The notes beneath the pieces are model-generated. The model saw only the letters and a list, made by a program, of their open reading frames with translations, had not been told where the DNA came from and did not search any database. The position numbers and the translations under genes were made by a program. Below, one piece after another: positions 26,051 through 33,806 of a stretch of 52,456 nt of DNA (the first letter of the stretch is position 1; each line of letters opens with the position of its first letter). Origin of the DNA: CAYWMD01 sp964458575 (GTDB lineage Bacteria; Verrucomicrobiota; Verrucomicrobiia; Limisphaerales; JADLHS01); assembly GCA_964458575.1 (NCBI GenBank), contig CAYWMD010000048.1:1-52456 (forward strand). Direction: 5' to 3'.

Positions 26051-26848
26051 CTACTTTTTCTTTTCGGCCGGGGCCGCGGCCTTTTTGTCGGCCGGAGCGG
26101 CAGCCGCTGGCGCCTTTTCGCCGGCTTTCGCGGCCGGGGCTTTTTCGCCCGGCTTGGCCGCCGCCTTTTCGCCCTTGGCCGGGGCCGCGCCTTCTTCGCC
26201 CTCTTCTTTCTTCTCTTTGATCATCTCCACGTCGCCAGCAGCAGCCGGTTCGGCGGCCGTCGCGGCGGCTTCCTCTTCCTCGGTCTTCGGCATCGCCACG
26301 GCAATCACGGAAATCTTCTTGTCGCCGAGAATCTCGACGCCGGGCGGCGCTTTGATGTCGCCGAGGTGGATGGACTTGCCGACTTCGAGATGGGTCACGT
26401 CCACCACAAGCTGCTCGGGCAAATCCTTGGGCAGGGCCCGGACCTTGATCTTGAACAACACGTGTTCCAACACGCCGCCACCGGTCTTGACGCCGATGGC
26501 TTCACCGGTGGTTTCCAACGGCACGCTGACGGTGACGGACTCGTTCTCGGCGACTTCGTGAAAATCCACGTGCAGCACCTTGCCGCTGAGCGGGTGATGC
26601 TGGACTTCCTGGACGAGGGCGAGTCGCTTCGGGCGGGAGGCATCCTTGACGGCGAGGTCCACGAGAATGTTCTCGGATGCCGAGTGATGGATCAAATCGC
26701 TCAACTCCCGGGCGTTGACCTCGAGGTTCTCGGGTTGGGTCTGACGGCCATAAATAACCGCCGGAATGCGGCCATCGGCCCGCAATTTCTTCACTCCGCC
26801 GTGTCGCGTTTGCGAACGGGGAGCCGCGTTCAAAGGTACTGATTTCAT
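26051..26848 (-). CDS. rplY: Ribosomal protein bL25 (CTC type) with low-complexity tail
   Basis: 265 residues. Residues 1-95 are the 5S rRNA-binding bL25 domain (GRIPAVIYGR, LVQEVQHHPLSGKVLHVDF), and about 96-185 the CTC-type beta domain. From about residue 186 comes an 80-residue tail rich in Glu, Lys, Ala and Pro, with an EMIKEKKEEGEEG block followed by KGEKAAAKPGEKAPAA-type repeats. The gene is placed between prs and pth, a classical order (prs-ctc-pth). No clear Shine-Dalgarno is visible. Confidence 0.93.
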   Translation of the reverse strand: MKSVPLNAAPRSQTRHGGVKKLRADGRIPAVIYGRQTQPENLEVNARELSDLIHHSASENILVDLAVKDASRPKRLALVQEVQHHPLSGKVLHVDFHEVAENESVTVSVPLETTGEAIGVKTGGGVLEHVLFKIKVRALPKDLPEQLVVDVTHLEVGKSIHLGDIKAPPGVEILGDKKISVIAVAMPKTEEEEAAATAAEPAAAGDVEMIKEKKEEGEEGAAPAKGEKAAAKPGEKAPAAKAGEKAPAAAAPADKKAAAPAEKKK

Positions 26849-26881
26849 TCGTAAAAAATATTTTCGGCGACGGTCAGGCGC

Positions 26882-27826
26882 TCAACTTGTGCGCCCGCCC
26901 TTGAACTCAAACAGCGAGTTGACCGACGCATTGTTGTGGATTCGCTTGATGGCTTCGCCCAGCAACCCGGCCACCGACAGCGTGGTGATCTTCACGCCGG
27001 TGATGGCAGGGCGCAGGACTGTATCAGTCGTAATCAGTTCGTCAATGGCCGATTTTCGGAGTCTTTCGATGCCCACGTCGTTCAAAATGGCATGGGAAAC
27101 ACAGGCCAAAATCTGCTTGGCGCCCTTCTTTTTGAGCAATTTGGCCGCGCTGGACAAGGTTCCGGCCGTTTCCGTCAAATCGTCCACCAGCAAAACGTTC
27201 TTTCCCCTGATCTCGCCAATGACCGCCATGGATTCGACTTCGGTGGCGCTTTTCCGGCGTTTGGCGACGATGGCGAGTCCCCCTTCCAAGGTTTGGGAAT
27301 ACGCGTGCGCCATTTTCAACCCGCCCACGTCCGGACTGACCACGACCAAATCAGTCAGGCTTTTTTTCTTGAGATACTCATACATCACCGGCGCGGCGTA
27401 GAGATGATCCACCGGAATATCGAAGAAACCCTGAATCTGCTGCGCGTGCAGGTCCATCGCCAGGATGCGGCTCGCGCCGGCGGCGACGAGCAGGTTGGCG
27501 ACGAGCTTGGCCGTGATGGGCACGCGCGGCTGGTCTTTGCGATCCTGCCGGGCGTAACCGTAAAAAGGCAACACGGCCGTGATCCGGTCCGCACTCGCAC
27601 GCCGCACCGCGTCAATCATAATGAACAATTCCATCAGATTGTGATTCGTCGGCGGGGAAGTCGGCTGGATGATGAAGACATCCTCGCCACGGACGTTCTC
27701 CTCAATCTTCACGAATGACTCGCCGTCGGGGAACGGCTCGATCGTACACTTGCCCAGTTCAATCCCGATGGACTGGCAAATGGCTTTGGCCAAAGGCGGA
27801 TTGGCGGTGCCGCTGAATACTTTCAC
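26882..27826 (-). CDS. prs: Ribose-phosphate pyrophosphokinase
   Basis: 314 residues, normal for class I PRPP synthetase. The start is a GTG at 27826 giving (M)KVFSGTANPPLAKAI, which matches the family N-terminus. Conserved blocks: EPFPDGE, PFYGYARQDRK, DLHAQQIQGFF with H127, and the PRPP-binding loop VLLVDDLTETAGTL with D215-D216. It makes PRPP from ATP and ribose 5-phosphate for nucleotide, His and Trp synthesis. It is the first gene of the six-gene minus-strand run. Confidence 0.95.
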   Translation of the reverse strand: MKVFSGTANPPLAKAICQSIGIELGKCTIEPFPDGESFVKIEENVRGEDVFIIQPTSPPTNHNLMELFIMIDAVRRASADRITAVLPFYGYARQDRKDQPRVPITAKLVANLLVAAGASRILAMDLHAQQIQGFFDIPVDHLYAAPVMYEYLKKKSLTDLVVVSPDVGGLKMAHAYSQTLEGGLAIVAKRRKSATEVESMAVIGEIRGKNVLLVDDLTETAGTLSSAAKLLKKKGAKQILACVSHAILNDVGIERLRKSAIDELITTDTVLRPAITGVKITTLSVAGLLGEAIKRIHNNASVNSLFEFKGGRTS

Positions 27827-27852
27827 AAATAAAATCTGTTCTGTGCTCGGTT

Positions 27853-27880
27853 AAAAATGAAAACCGCCCTGAGTCGGGCG
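27853..27880 (-). terminator. Weak terminator-like hairpin upstream of prs
   Basis: On the minus strand CGCCC-GACTCA-GGCGG-type sequence forms a 5-bp GC stem (27865-27869 with 27876-27880) followed by GGTTTTCATTTTT. It lies between the monooxygenase-like gene and prs and could separate the two transcripts. The stem is short. Confidence 0.4.
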
Positions 27881-27991
27881 AAACGCGCGTTGACTCTAAC
27901 AATCGCCGGGGGCAGTGCAAGCGGAATCAGGTCACCCTCGAACGGCGCGTGCTTCAGCCGACCGGGTGAAAATCGAACCCAACACGAACGG

Positions 27992-28354
27992 TCAGCGTTT
28001 CAGGCCGCATTCATACACAAACCACGTCGGCTTCAAATCCGCCAGCGGAGCTTTGAGTCTGGCCAATTCGGCCGCCGGTCCGTGAACTTCCAACCGCACC
28101 AGGTCAACCAGCTTTAGAAACTCGGCCAGCACACCGCCGATGTTTTCCACATGGGCCAGCAGGCCGTCCGCGCCGACGTAGGCTTCACGGCAATGGATTT
28201 CATCGCCGTTGATGGTGAAATCATAATGAAGCACAAGCGATTCGGCTGCCGTGGTGGCCACGAACCGCGGAAGCACGGCCTTGGCTTCGGCGAGTTTGTC
28301 CGGTTTGGCTTTGAAGTAGGGATGGATGCTGACGACGTTGGTTGATGAATTCAT
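27992..28354 (-). CDS. Antibiotic-biosynthesis-monooxygenase-like dimeric alpha/beta barrel protein
   Basis: 120 residues. The pattern VSIHPYFKAKPDKLAEAKAVLPRF, then LVLHYDFTINGDEIHCREAYVGADGLLAHVENIG (key pieces HYDFTINGDEIHCREAY and LAHVEN) matches the ABM/ferredoxin-like fold of small cofactor-free monooxygenases and related stress proteins. No catalytic assignment is possible and many family members have unknown substrates. It is divergent from the large exported protein at 28432, with 77 bases between the starts. Confidence 0.7.
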   Translation of the reverse strand: MNSSTNVVSIHPYFKAKPDKLAEAKAVLPRFVATTAAESLVLHYDFTINGDEIHCREAYVGADGLLAHVENIGGVLAEFLKLVDLVRLEVHGPAAELARLKAPLADLKPTWFVYECGLKR

Positions 28355-28431
28355 GTTAACCGGTCTTCATTGTGTGGTTTTGCGCCGATGGGTCAAGCGC
28401 CCGTCTTCGTTGTCGAATTCTTGGACCGTCT

Positions 28432-31242
28432 ATGTTCAACTACGTGCGCATGAGATTTAAAATTGGATGGCCGATGGCCGGCGCGGTCGTGGCGGTGGGG
28501 ATGTGCCTGGAAAATGGGCTGGCGCTGAGGGCCGGCGAACCAACGAGTCGCCGCGTTTACACCCACCTGCTCGAACCGCGTGAGCATCCGGATTACGACC
28601 GGCGCGCGGTGAAACCTCCGACGTGGGAAACGTTCAAGCATCGCACGCAGTTCACGGGCGTGCGCGCGTTTGGGGTCAAGGACGGCAAGCTTGTGGGTTA
28701 TGTGGAGGAGATCGAAAAATACACCCGCACGCATGAGCTCGGTGACGTAATCTGGCCTTCCTACGACACGTTGTTTGCCAAGGACATTGGTGACCTCGCG
28801 GATGAAATCAAACGGCGCGACCTTTACCTGTTCGACATCTGGGGTTACGTGCCGGGGTCCGGACCAGGCGGGTATTGGCAACAATTCACTCCGCCCGCAG
28901 AAGCCTTCGCGACGCTGGAAGCGAAATTGGGTGAGCGCTGGTTGGGCACGGACATCGGCGAACAGGACGGGCGCTACATCGGCGGTTATGCGAATCAAAT
29001 GACACCCGCTTCGGTCAGCCGGTTCGAGCAATATCTCAATTTCCAGCGACACTTCGAGCGAATGAGCGACGACCTCGGCAACAAGCACGCGACGCTCGTC
29101 TCGCTGAACTTCGGGCATTACTTCCTCAAGGAAGGAACGTACACACTCATTGGCGCGGAGACGGCGCAGGCGCTCCCGAACAACCAGGTTTATTACGCCT
29201 TCATCCGCGGCGCCGGCAAACAATATGGCGTGCCGTGGTTCGGCAACGCGAGCATTTGGAATCGCTGGGGCTACAAAACCTACGGTTACGCCGGCGGCAC
29301 CGGCGGCGAAACCCACAGCCCGACCAACGGCACCAGCCTGAGCCTGTTGAAGCGATTGCTCTACTCGCACATCCTCTACAATTGCGTTGCCGCAGGCTTC
29401 GAGAACGGTTGGTTTGAAGGCGAGCAACTCTCGCCCATCGGCCGGATTCAGCAATCCGCTCAACGCTGGGTCAAGGAACACGGCCAACCCGGTGTGCTGG
29501 ACACGCCGGTGGCGCTGCTGCTCGACTTCTATTCCGGCTGGTCCTTTCCCCGCCATCTCTATTCGGACAATGTCTATCGCGTCTGGGGCAATCGCCCTTA
29601 CGAAGCCGGCGATTATTTCACGGACGCGGTCCTCGACCTGTTGTATGCGGGTTATCAGGATTCATCCTATTTTCATGACGAATCCGGGTTCATTGCCCCC
29701 ACGCCGTTTGGCGACATCGCCGATTGTGTGTTAAGCGACGCGCCCCTTTGGGTGCTCGACCGTTACGCGGTGATTGTCGTCGCCGGCGAACTCGGCGGCG
29801 GACGCGAAATCCGCGACAAGCTCCAAGCCTGCGCGGAACGCGGCGGGCACATCGTAATCACCGCCGGCAACCTGGCGAAGCTACCCGGCGGACTGGCGGG
29901 ACAAACCAACGTGACGGCGAATGCAACCATTCCCTGCGGTCTCGGGCAGGTATCGTTCTTCGTCAGTCCCTTCGGCGTGAAAGTTGACCCATCGCCCCAA
30001 TCGCCAGTGCGCAGTGAAATTGACAAGCCTCTGCCAAAACCCCACTCCCTCGACCGGGATGTGCGCCTTGGCCTGGAGAAGATTTTCCGCTCCCAACAAC
30101 TCTTCGCGGTAAAAGGCGAAGGTCTCAGCTTTATCACCTGCCGCAAACGCGCCGGGGAATACACCATTGGTATCGCAAACAACACCTGGCGGGAACAGCC
30201 GTTCCAGTTGGAATCTTGCTGCGGCCGGATCGAGTCCTTGCGCGAACTTCCCTTGGACCAGTCAGAGAAGGGTGCCGTCGGGCAGACCCCAATCGGAGTA
30301 GATGCATCAAAGCTCGGCAAAAGCAGCCCGGGCACAATCGCCGGCGGTGATGTGCGCATCTTTGCCGTGACGGTGAAGGAAACCGGCGTTGACGAAATCC
30401 CGCACGTGGCGCCGCCGCCGCGTCCGCGGGGACGGCTGCTGACGCTGCGCAACGTGAACTCGATCAAAGGCGAGCTTCTGGCGCGGCCCACGTTTTTCCA
30501 GCACTTCGACGGGGTTTGCGTGGATTGGCGCTATTTCCACGAGCGGGAAGCCGCGGCGCTGCAAGCGGAAGGTCGCTGGCTCAAACGTCAGGGCCCGCGC
30601 CTGGTTGTGGACCTGAGTTCAGGGGTGAATCTTTATCCGACCCTGCGGCTGGTTGACAACGTCCATGCGGATTTTGAAACGAGCGTTACCGTCATCAATG
30701 ACGTGTTGACGAAGATGGAAATGCTGGGCGTGCGCGATTTGATCCTGCCGCTGCATCGCGTTCCGGAAACCAACATCACGCCCGAGCAAACGCAGGATGG
30801 ATTCACCACGACGCTCAAGTTGCTCGCGAAGTCAGCCGCCCGCCGCGGCGTGACCCTGCATCTTCGAACGGGTTCGGGCAAAACGCCGGGGAATTTTGCC
30901 GAAGGGCTTCAGTGGCTCGACCGCGTCGGCGAACCAAACCTGAAGCTGGCGATGAATGCAGAATCGTTCGGTCCTCGGCCGCCCAACAATATTAGCGCCG
31001 AGCAGTTGGCAGAAAAAATCGGCTTCTGGCTCGTGGCGGCTGCGCGCCGCGACGTCGCGGGCGTGGTCTGGGACTTCAACGCACCGATCTTCAATCAGGC
31101 CAACCCGGAACGGCTGGCCCGTTTGCTAAAGGTTTCCCCGCGCATCCCGGCGGTTCTGGATGCCATCTACCAAAACCAGGACGAGGAATATCTTGATGCT
31201 GTGATGTTGGAGAAAGCTGGCCACAGCTCATCCCGCCATTGA
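28432..31242 (+). CDS. Large exported glycoside-hydrolase-like protein of unknown specificity
   Basis: 936 residues from the ATG at 28432 (28450 is an alternative), with an N-terminal hydrophobic stretch (MAGAVVAVGMCLENGLAL) that may be a signal peptide. Residues about 40-430 have the look of a TIM-barrel glycosidase domain (DLYLFDIWGYVPGSG, HATLVSLNFGHYF, VPWFGNASIWNRWGY, GFENGWFEGE). Residues about 437-500 resemble the glutamine-amidotransferase-like middle domain of some beta-galactosidases (DRYAVIVVAGELGGG, CAERGGHIVITAGN). Residues about 680-920 suggest a second barrel of the sugar isomerase type (VTLHLRTGSGKTPGNF, LKLAMNAESFG, AGVVWDFNAP). I do not recognise a named family; similar hypothetical proteins occur in Planctomycetota and Verrucomicrobiota. 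It is convergent with the MFS gene, 30 bases apart. Confidence 0.65.
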   Translation: MFNYVRMRFKIGWPMAGAVVAVGMCLENGLALRAGEPTSRRVYTHLLEPREHPDYDRRAVKPPTWETFKHRTQFTGVRAFGVKDGKLVGYVEEIEKYTRTHELGDVIWPSYDTLFAKDIGDLADEIKRRDLYLFDIWGYVPGSGPGGYWQQFTPPAEAFATLEAKLGERWLGTDIGEQDGRYIGGYANQMTPASVSRFEQYLNFQRHFERMSDDLGNKHATLVSLNFGHYFLKEGTYTLIGAETAQALPNNQVYYAFIRGAGKQYGVPWFGNASIWNRWGYKTYGYAGGTGGETHSPTNGTSLSLLKRLLYSHILYNCVAAGFENGWFEGEQLSPIGRIQQSAQRWVKEHGQPGVLDTPVALLLDFYSGWSFPRHLYSDNVYRVWGNRPYEAGDYFTDAVLDLLYAGYQDSSYFHDESGFIAPTPFGDIADCVLSDAPLWVLDRYAVIVVAGELGGGREIRDKLQACAERGGHIVITAGNLAKLPGGLAGQTNVTANATIPCGLGQVSFFVSPFGVKVDPSPQSPVRSEIDKPLPKPHSLDRDVRLGLEKIFRSQQLFAVKGEGLSFITCRKRAGEYTIGIANNTWREQPFQLESCCGRIESLRELPLDQSEKGAVGQTPIGVDASKLGKSSPGTIAGGDVRIFAVTVKETGVDEIPHVAPPPRPRGRLLTLRNVNSIKGELLARPTFFQHFDGVCVDWRYFHEREAAALQAEGRWLKRQGPRLVVDLSSGVNLYPTLRLVDNVHADFETSVTVINDVLTKMEMLGVRDLILPLHRVPETNITPEQTQDGFTTTLKLLAKSAARRGVTLHLRTGSGKTPGNFAEGLQWLDRVGEPNLKLAMNAESFGPRPPNNISAEQLAEKIGFWLVAAARRDVAGVVWDFNAPIFNQANPERLARLLKVSPRIPAVLDAIYQNQDEEYLDAVMLEKAGHSSSRH

Positions 31243-31272
31243 TCCAGTCGCGTGAACCCAAACCGGCAAGGC

Positions 31273-32559
31273 TTATTTGGTTGCCCCGGTCGGTTGGGCC
31301 GACTCGGCGGTTGAAGGTTGATTTCCCATCCGCTTCGCGAACATCGCCGCCGTGACCAACAAAACCACGGTGCATGACAGATAGGGTAGCGGCGCCAGGT
31401 AATGGAGTGTGGTCGTGGCGAAGATCGGCCCGAGAATGCGAGCGAGACTGCCCGCGCCCTGGGCGACGCCGAGATTTGCGCCTTGTTCGTTTTCGTGCGT
31501 GAGGTTCGAGAGCAAACCGAACAACGGCGGACGCGTCAGGCTGGTGCCAATCGCCAGCAACCCGAGCGCAAAAAGCATGACGAGCCACACCACACCTTCA
31601 CGCTGAAAGAGGATTTTCCACGAAAGCGGCGCGTTGCCCTTGATGAAAGGCAGGAGCGCCAGACTGATGGCGGTCAGCACGAGACTCCAGGCAATCAGCT
31701 TCGGCTCGCCCATGCGCTTGACGAGCTGGCCAATCGCGCCGCCCTGCACAAACGCGCCGATGATGCCGCAATACGCGAACAGGTAAACGACCGTCGTCGC
31801 CGACGTTTCATCGTTTTGAATGTCCAGGTGAAAATTGTCGCTGACCAATAGCGGTAATGTGCTCTCGAAAGCGCTAAAACAAAACGTCGCGAGGAAAAAG
31901 ACGATGACGAGCAATCCGATCTTGGGCGTGCGCAAGGTGTGCAACCACTGATCGAGATGCGGACGTTGGGCGACGCATTCGGAGGTCGGCTTGCGGCTCT
32001 CGGTCAGGATGAAATAGGCGAACACGAAATTCGCGGCGCACAAACTCGCGGCCACCCAACCCGGGCCGGTATGGCCGATGAATTTCAGGCTCAGGCCGCC
32101 GAGGATGGGGCCGAAAATAAAACCCAATCCAAACGCCATGCCGATCAGCCCCATTTTCTTCGAGCGCTGCTCTTTGGGCGTAATGTCCGCGATGTAGGCT
32201 TGGGCCACGGTGATGTTGCCGCCGCAAATCCCGGCGAACACCCGCGACAGCACCATCAACCACAACGCGGCCGCGTGATGCTCCAGTCCGCAACTCAGGG
32301 CAAAGAGCACATAGGATCCCGCCGCGCCCAGCGTGCTGACCAGCAGCACCGGCCGCCGTCCGATGCGGTCGGACAGCCGCCCCCAGATCGGGGCAAAGAT
32401 GAATTGCATCGCCGAAAAGGCCGCGATGATGACGCCGATCACAAATCCATGCGCGCCAAAATGTCGGCTGAACAGGGGGACGAGCGGCACGACGACACCG
32501 AAGCCGATGAGGTCAATGAAAACCGTCAGGAAGATGATGAGAACGGAAGGCTTCCTCAT
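31273..32559 (-). CDS. MFS transporter, TetA-like drug:proton antiporter type
   Basis: The start at 32559 gives 428 residues, MRKPSVLIIFLTVFIDLIGFG; longer in-frame extensions would run into the response regulator gene. Twelve membrane segments fit the sequence. Motif A between segments 2 and 3 is complete (GRLSDRIGRRPVLL), and TVFIDLIGFGVVVPLVP is the conserved first helix of the DHA1/TetA group. The end is Pro/Thr-rich and soluble. It is expected to export a drug, sugar or metabolite in exchange for protons. The gene is divergent from the response regulator with 189 bases between starts, so it may be controlled by it. Confidence 0.88.
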   Translation of the reverse strand: MRKPSVLIIFLTVFIDLIGFGVVVPLVPLFSRHFGAHGFVIGVIIAAFSAMQFIFAPIWGRLSDRIGRRPVLLVSTLGAAGSYVLFALSCGLEHHAAALWLMVLSRVFAGICGGNITVAQAYIADITPKEQRSKKMGLIGMAFGLGFIFGPILGGLSLKFIGHTGPGWVAASLCAANFVFAYFILTESRKPTSECVAQRPHLDQWLHTLRTPKIGLLVIVFFLATFCFSAFESTLPLLVSDNFHLDIQNDETSATTVVYLFAYCGIIGAFVQGGAIGQLVKRMGEPKLIAWSLVLTAISLALLPFIKGNAPLSWKILFQREGVVWLVMLFALGLLAIGTSLTRPPLFGLLSNLTHENEQGANLGVAQGAGSLARILGPIFATTTLHYLAPLPYLSCTVVLLVTAAMFAKRMGNQPSTAESAQPTGATK

Positions 32560-32748
32560 GAGTGGCGCAATCGCACGGCGCCCCCGGGGCGGATGTGAGT
32601 CTTGATGAACATGGTCTGAGTGTATGGGCCGCGGAGGTTCAGTCAAGCGACCGGCGCGCGACGCCGGATCCGACGCACGATACGCGTTGCATTGAACGGC
32701 GGCTTGGCGCAAAATTGCCGGCACGCGCTCGAGCGCGATGGCAAACGC

Positions 32749-33435
32749 ATGGCACAATCGAAACCAACCTCGGCGGGCGACCACCGGAAGCGGGTCCTGT
32801 TGGTGGACGACCACGCCGTGGTGCGGTTCGGCATCGCGCAGTTGATCAACAAACAGGCCGACCTGGTTGTGTGCGGCGAAGAGGAAGCCGCCGCGAAGGC
32901 TTTGACGGCCATTGAAACGTTGAAACCCGATCTGGTCATCGCGGACATTTCGCTCAAGGACAGCAGCGGTTTGGAGTTGATGCGCAATATCAAGGCGCAG
33001 TATCCGAAATTGCCGGTGCTGATGGTCAGCGCCCATGATGAGAACATTTACGCCGAGATCGCGTTCCGCGCAGGCGCGTTGGGTTACCTGATGAAACAGT
33101 CGTCATTGGAACAAATCCCCACCGCGATCCGTCGGGTGCTGGAGGGAAACATTTACGTGAGCGACGCCCTCGCCGCGCGGATGCTACAACAGCAGGTCCG
33201 GGGGCAGACGGACATTCACGACTCACCGGTCAAGAGTCTGAGCGACCGCGAACTCGAGGTCTTCCAACTGATCGGCCAGTGGAAGAAGACCAAGGAGATC
33301 GCCGCTGAACTGCACCTGAGCGTCAAGACCGTCGAGTATTATCGCGAGCAGATCAAAAAGAAATTGAACCTCAAGAGCGGCGCCGAGCTGACCCAGCACG
33401 CCACGGCCTGGGTGCAACGCGAAACGCCGTCCTGA
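32749..33435 (+). CDS. Response regulator, NarL/FixJ type (REC plus LuxR HTH)
   Basis: 228 residues from the ATG at 32749. The receiver domain has acidic D20-D21 (RVLLVDDHAVVRFG), the phospho-acceptor D66 in DLVIADISLKDSSG and the conserved Lys in GYLMKQS. The LuxR-type HTH spans about 160-225 (LSDRELEVFQLIGQ, KEIAAELHLSVKTVEYYREQIKKKL). No histidine kinase is encoded nearby, so it is an orphan regulator. The divergent MFS gene and the downstream VWA/HYR gene are candidate targets. Confidence 0.92.
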   Translation: MAQSKPTSAGDHRKRVLLVDDHAVVRFGIAQLINKQADLVVCGEEEAAAKALTAIETLKPDLVIADISLKDSSGLELMRNIKAQYPKLPVLMVSAHDENIYAEIAFRAGALGYLMKQSSLEQIPTAIRRVLEGNIYVSDALAARMLQQQVRGQTDIHDSPVKSLSDRELEVFQLIGQWKKTKEIAAELHLSVKTVEYYREQIKKKLNLKSGAELTQHATAWVQRETPS

Positions 33436-33806
33436 GCGCGGCGGAGCAGTTCCTAAGAACGATCCACCTCGGCCGGGCTGCGGCCAGGATGGCCGCGCTC
33501 CGGCTCCGAGGTTCAACGCGCGAAATCATTTTTCGGCGAATTCTCTCCATCGGACGGGTGAAGCGCTTTTCGTAAATTCTTTTGGGCAGCCGTTCCAGTC
33601 CATGAGCGGCATCCGCCAATTGCGCTCATAACTTGTTGCGCTTGCGGGAATAGACCGTCCCCGTACTCCCCGACCCCGGAGATTCCCCGGGACGTTTTCC
33701 ACCATCCGTCCGGGGAAACGTTCGTGCCGTGCCCCGATTGTGACCGCTTTTGACGCGACCTAGTGTGGGCACAGCAGAGCGGCTTGCGCAGGCAGCTCCG
33801 CACGTT
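33436..33806. other. Intergenic region with a nested palindrome
   Basis: 371 bases between the response regulator and the VWA/HYR protein. Apart from the palindromic element at 33467-33511 I see only GC-rich spacer. A promoter-like pair TTGTGA (33738) and TAGTGT, 17 bases apart, is too weak to call. Confidence 0.4.
33467..33511. repeat. Nested hairpin element, REP-like
   Basis: CCTCGG (33467-33472) pairs with CCGAGG (33506-33511), and inside it GCGGCCA-GGA-TGGCCGC (33480-33496) forms a 7-bp stem. The text GGCCAGGATGGCCGCGCTCC resembles a repeat I associate with verrucomicrobial intergenic DNA. It sits 31 bases after the response regulator stop and could double as a transcript-end structure, though no T-run follows. 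Confidence 0.5.

Noticed and set aside
33738..33766. Promoter TTGTGA-17-TAGTGT upstream of the VWA/HYR gene
   Set aside because: Only four and three of six consensus bases match, which is expected by chance.
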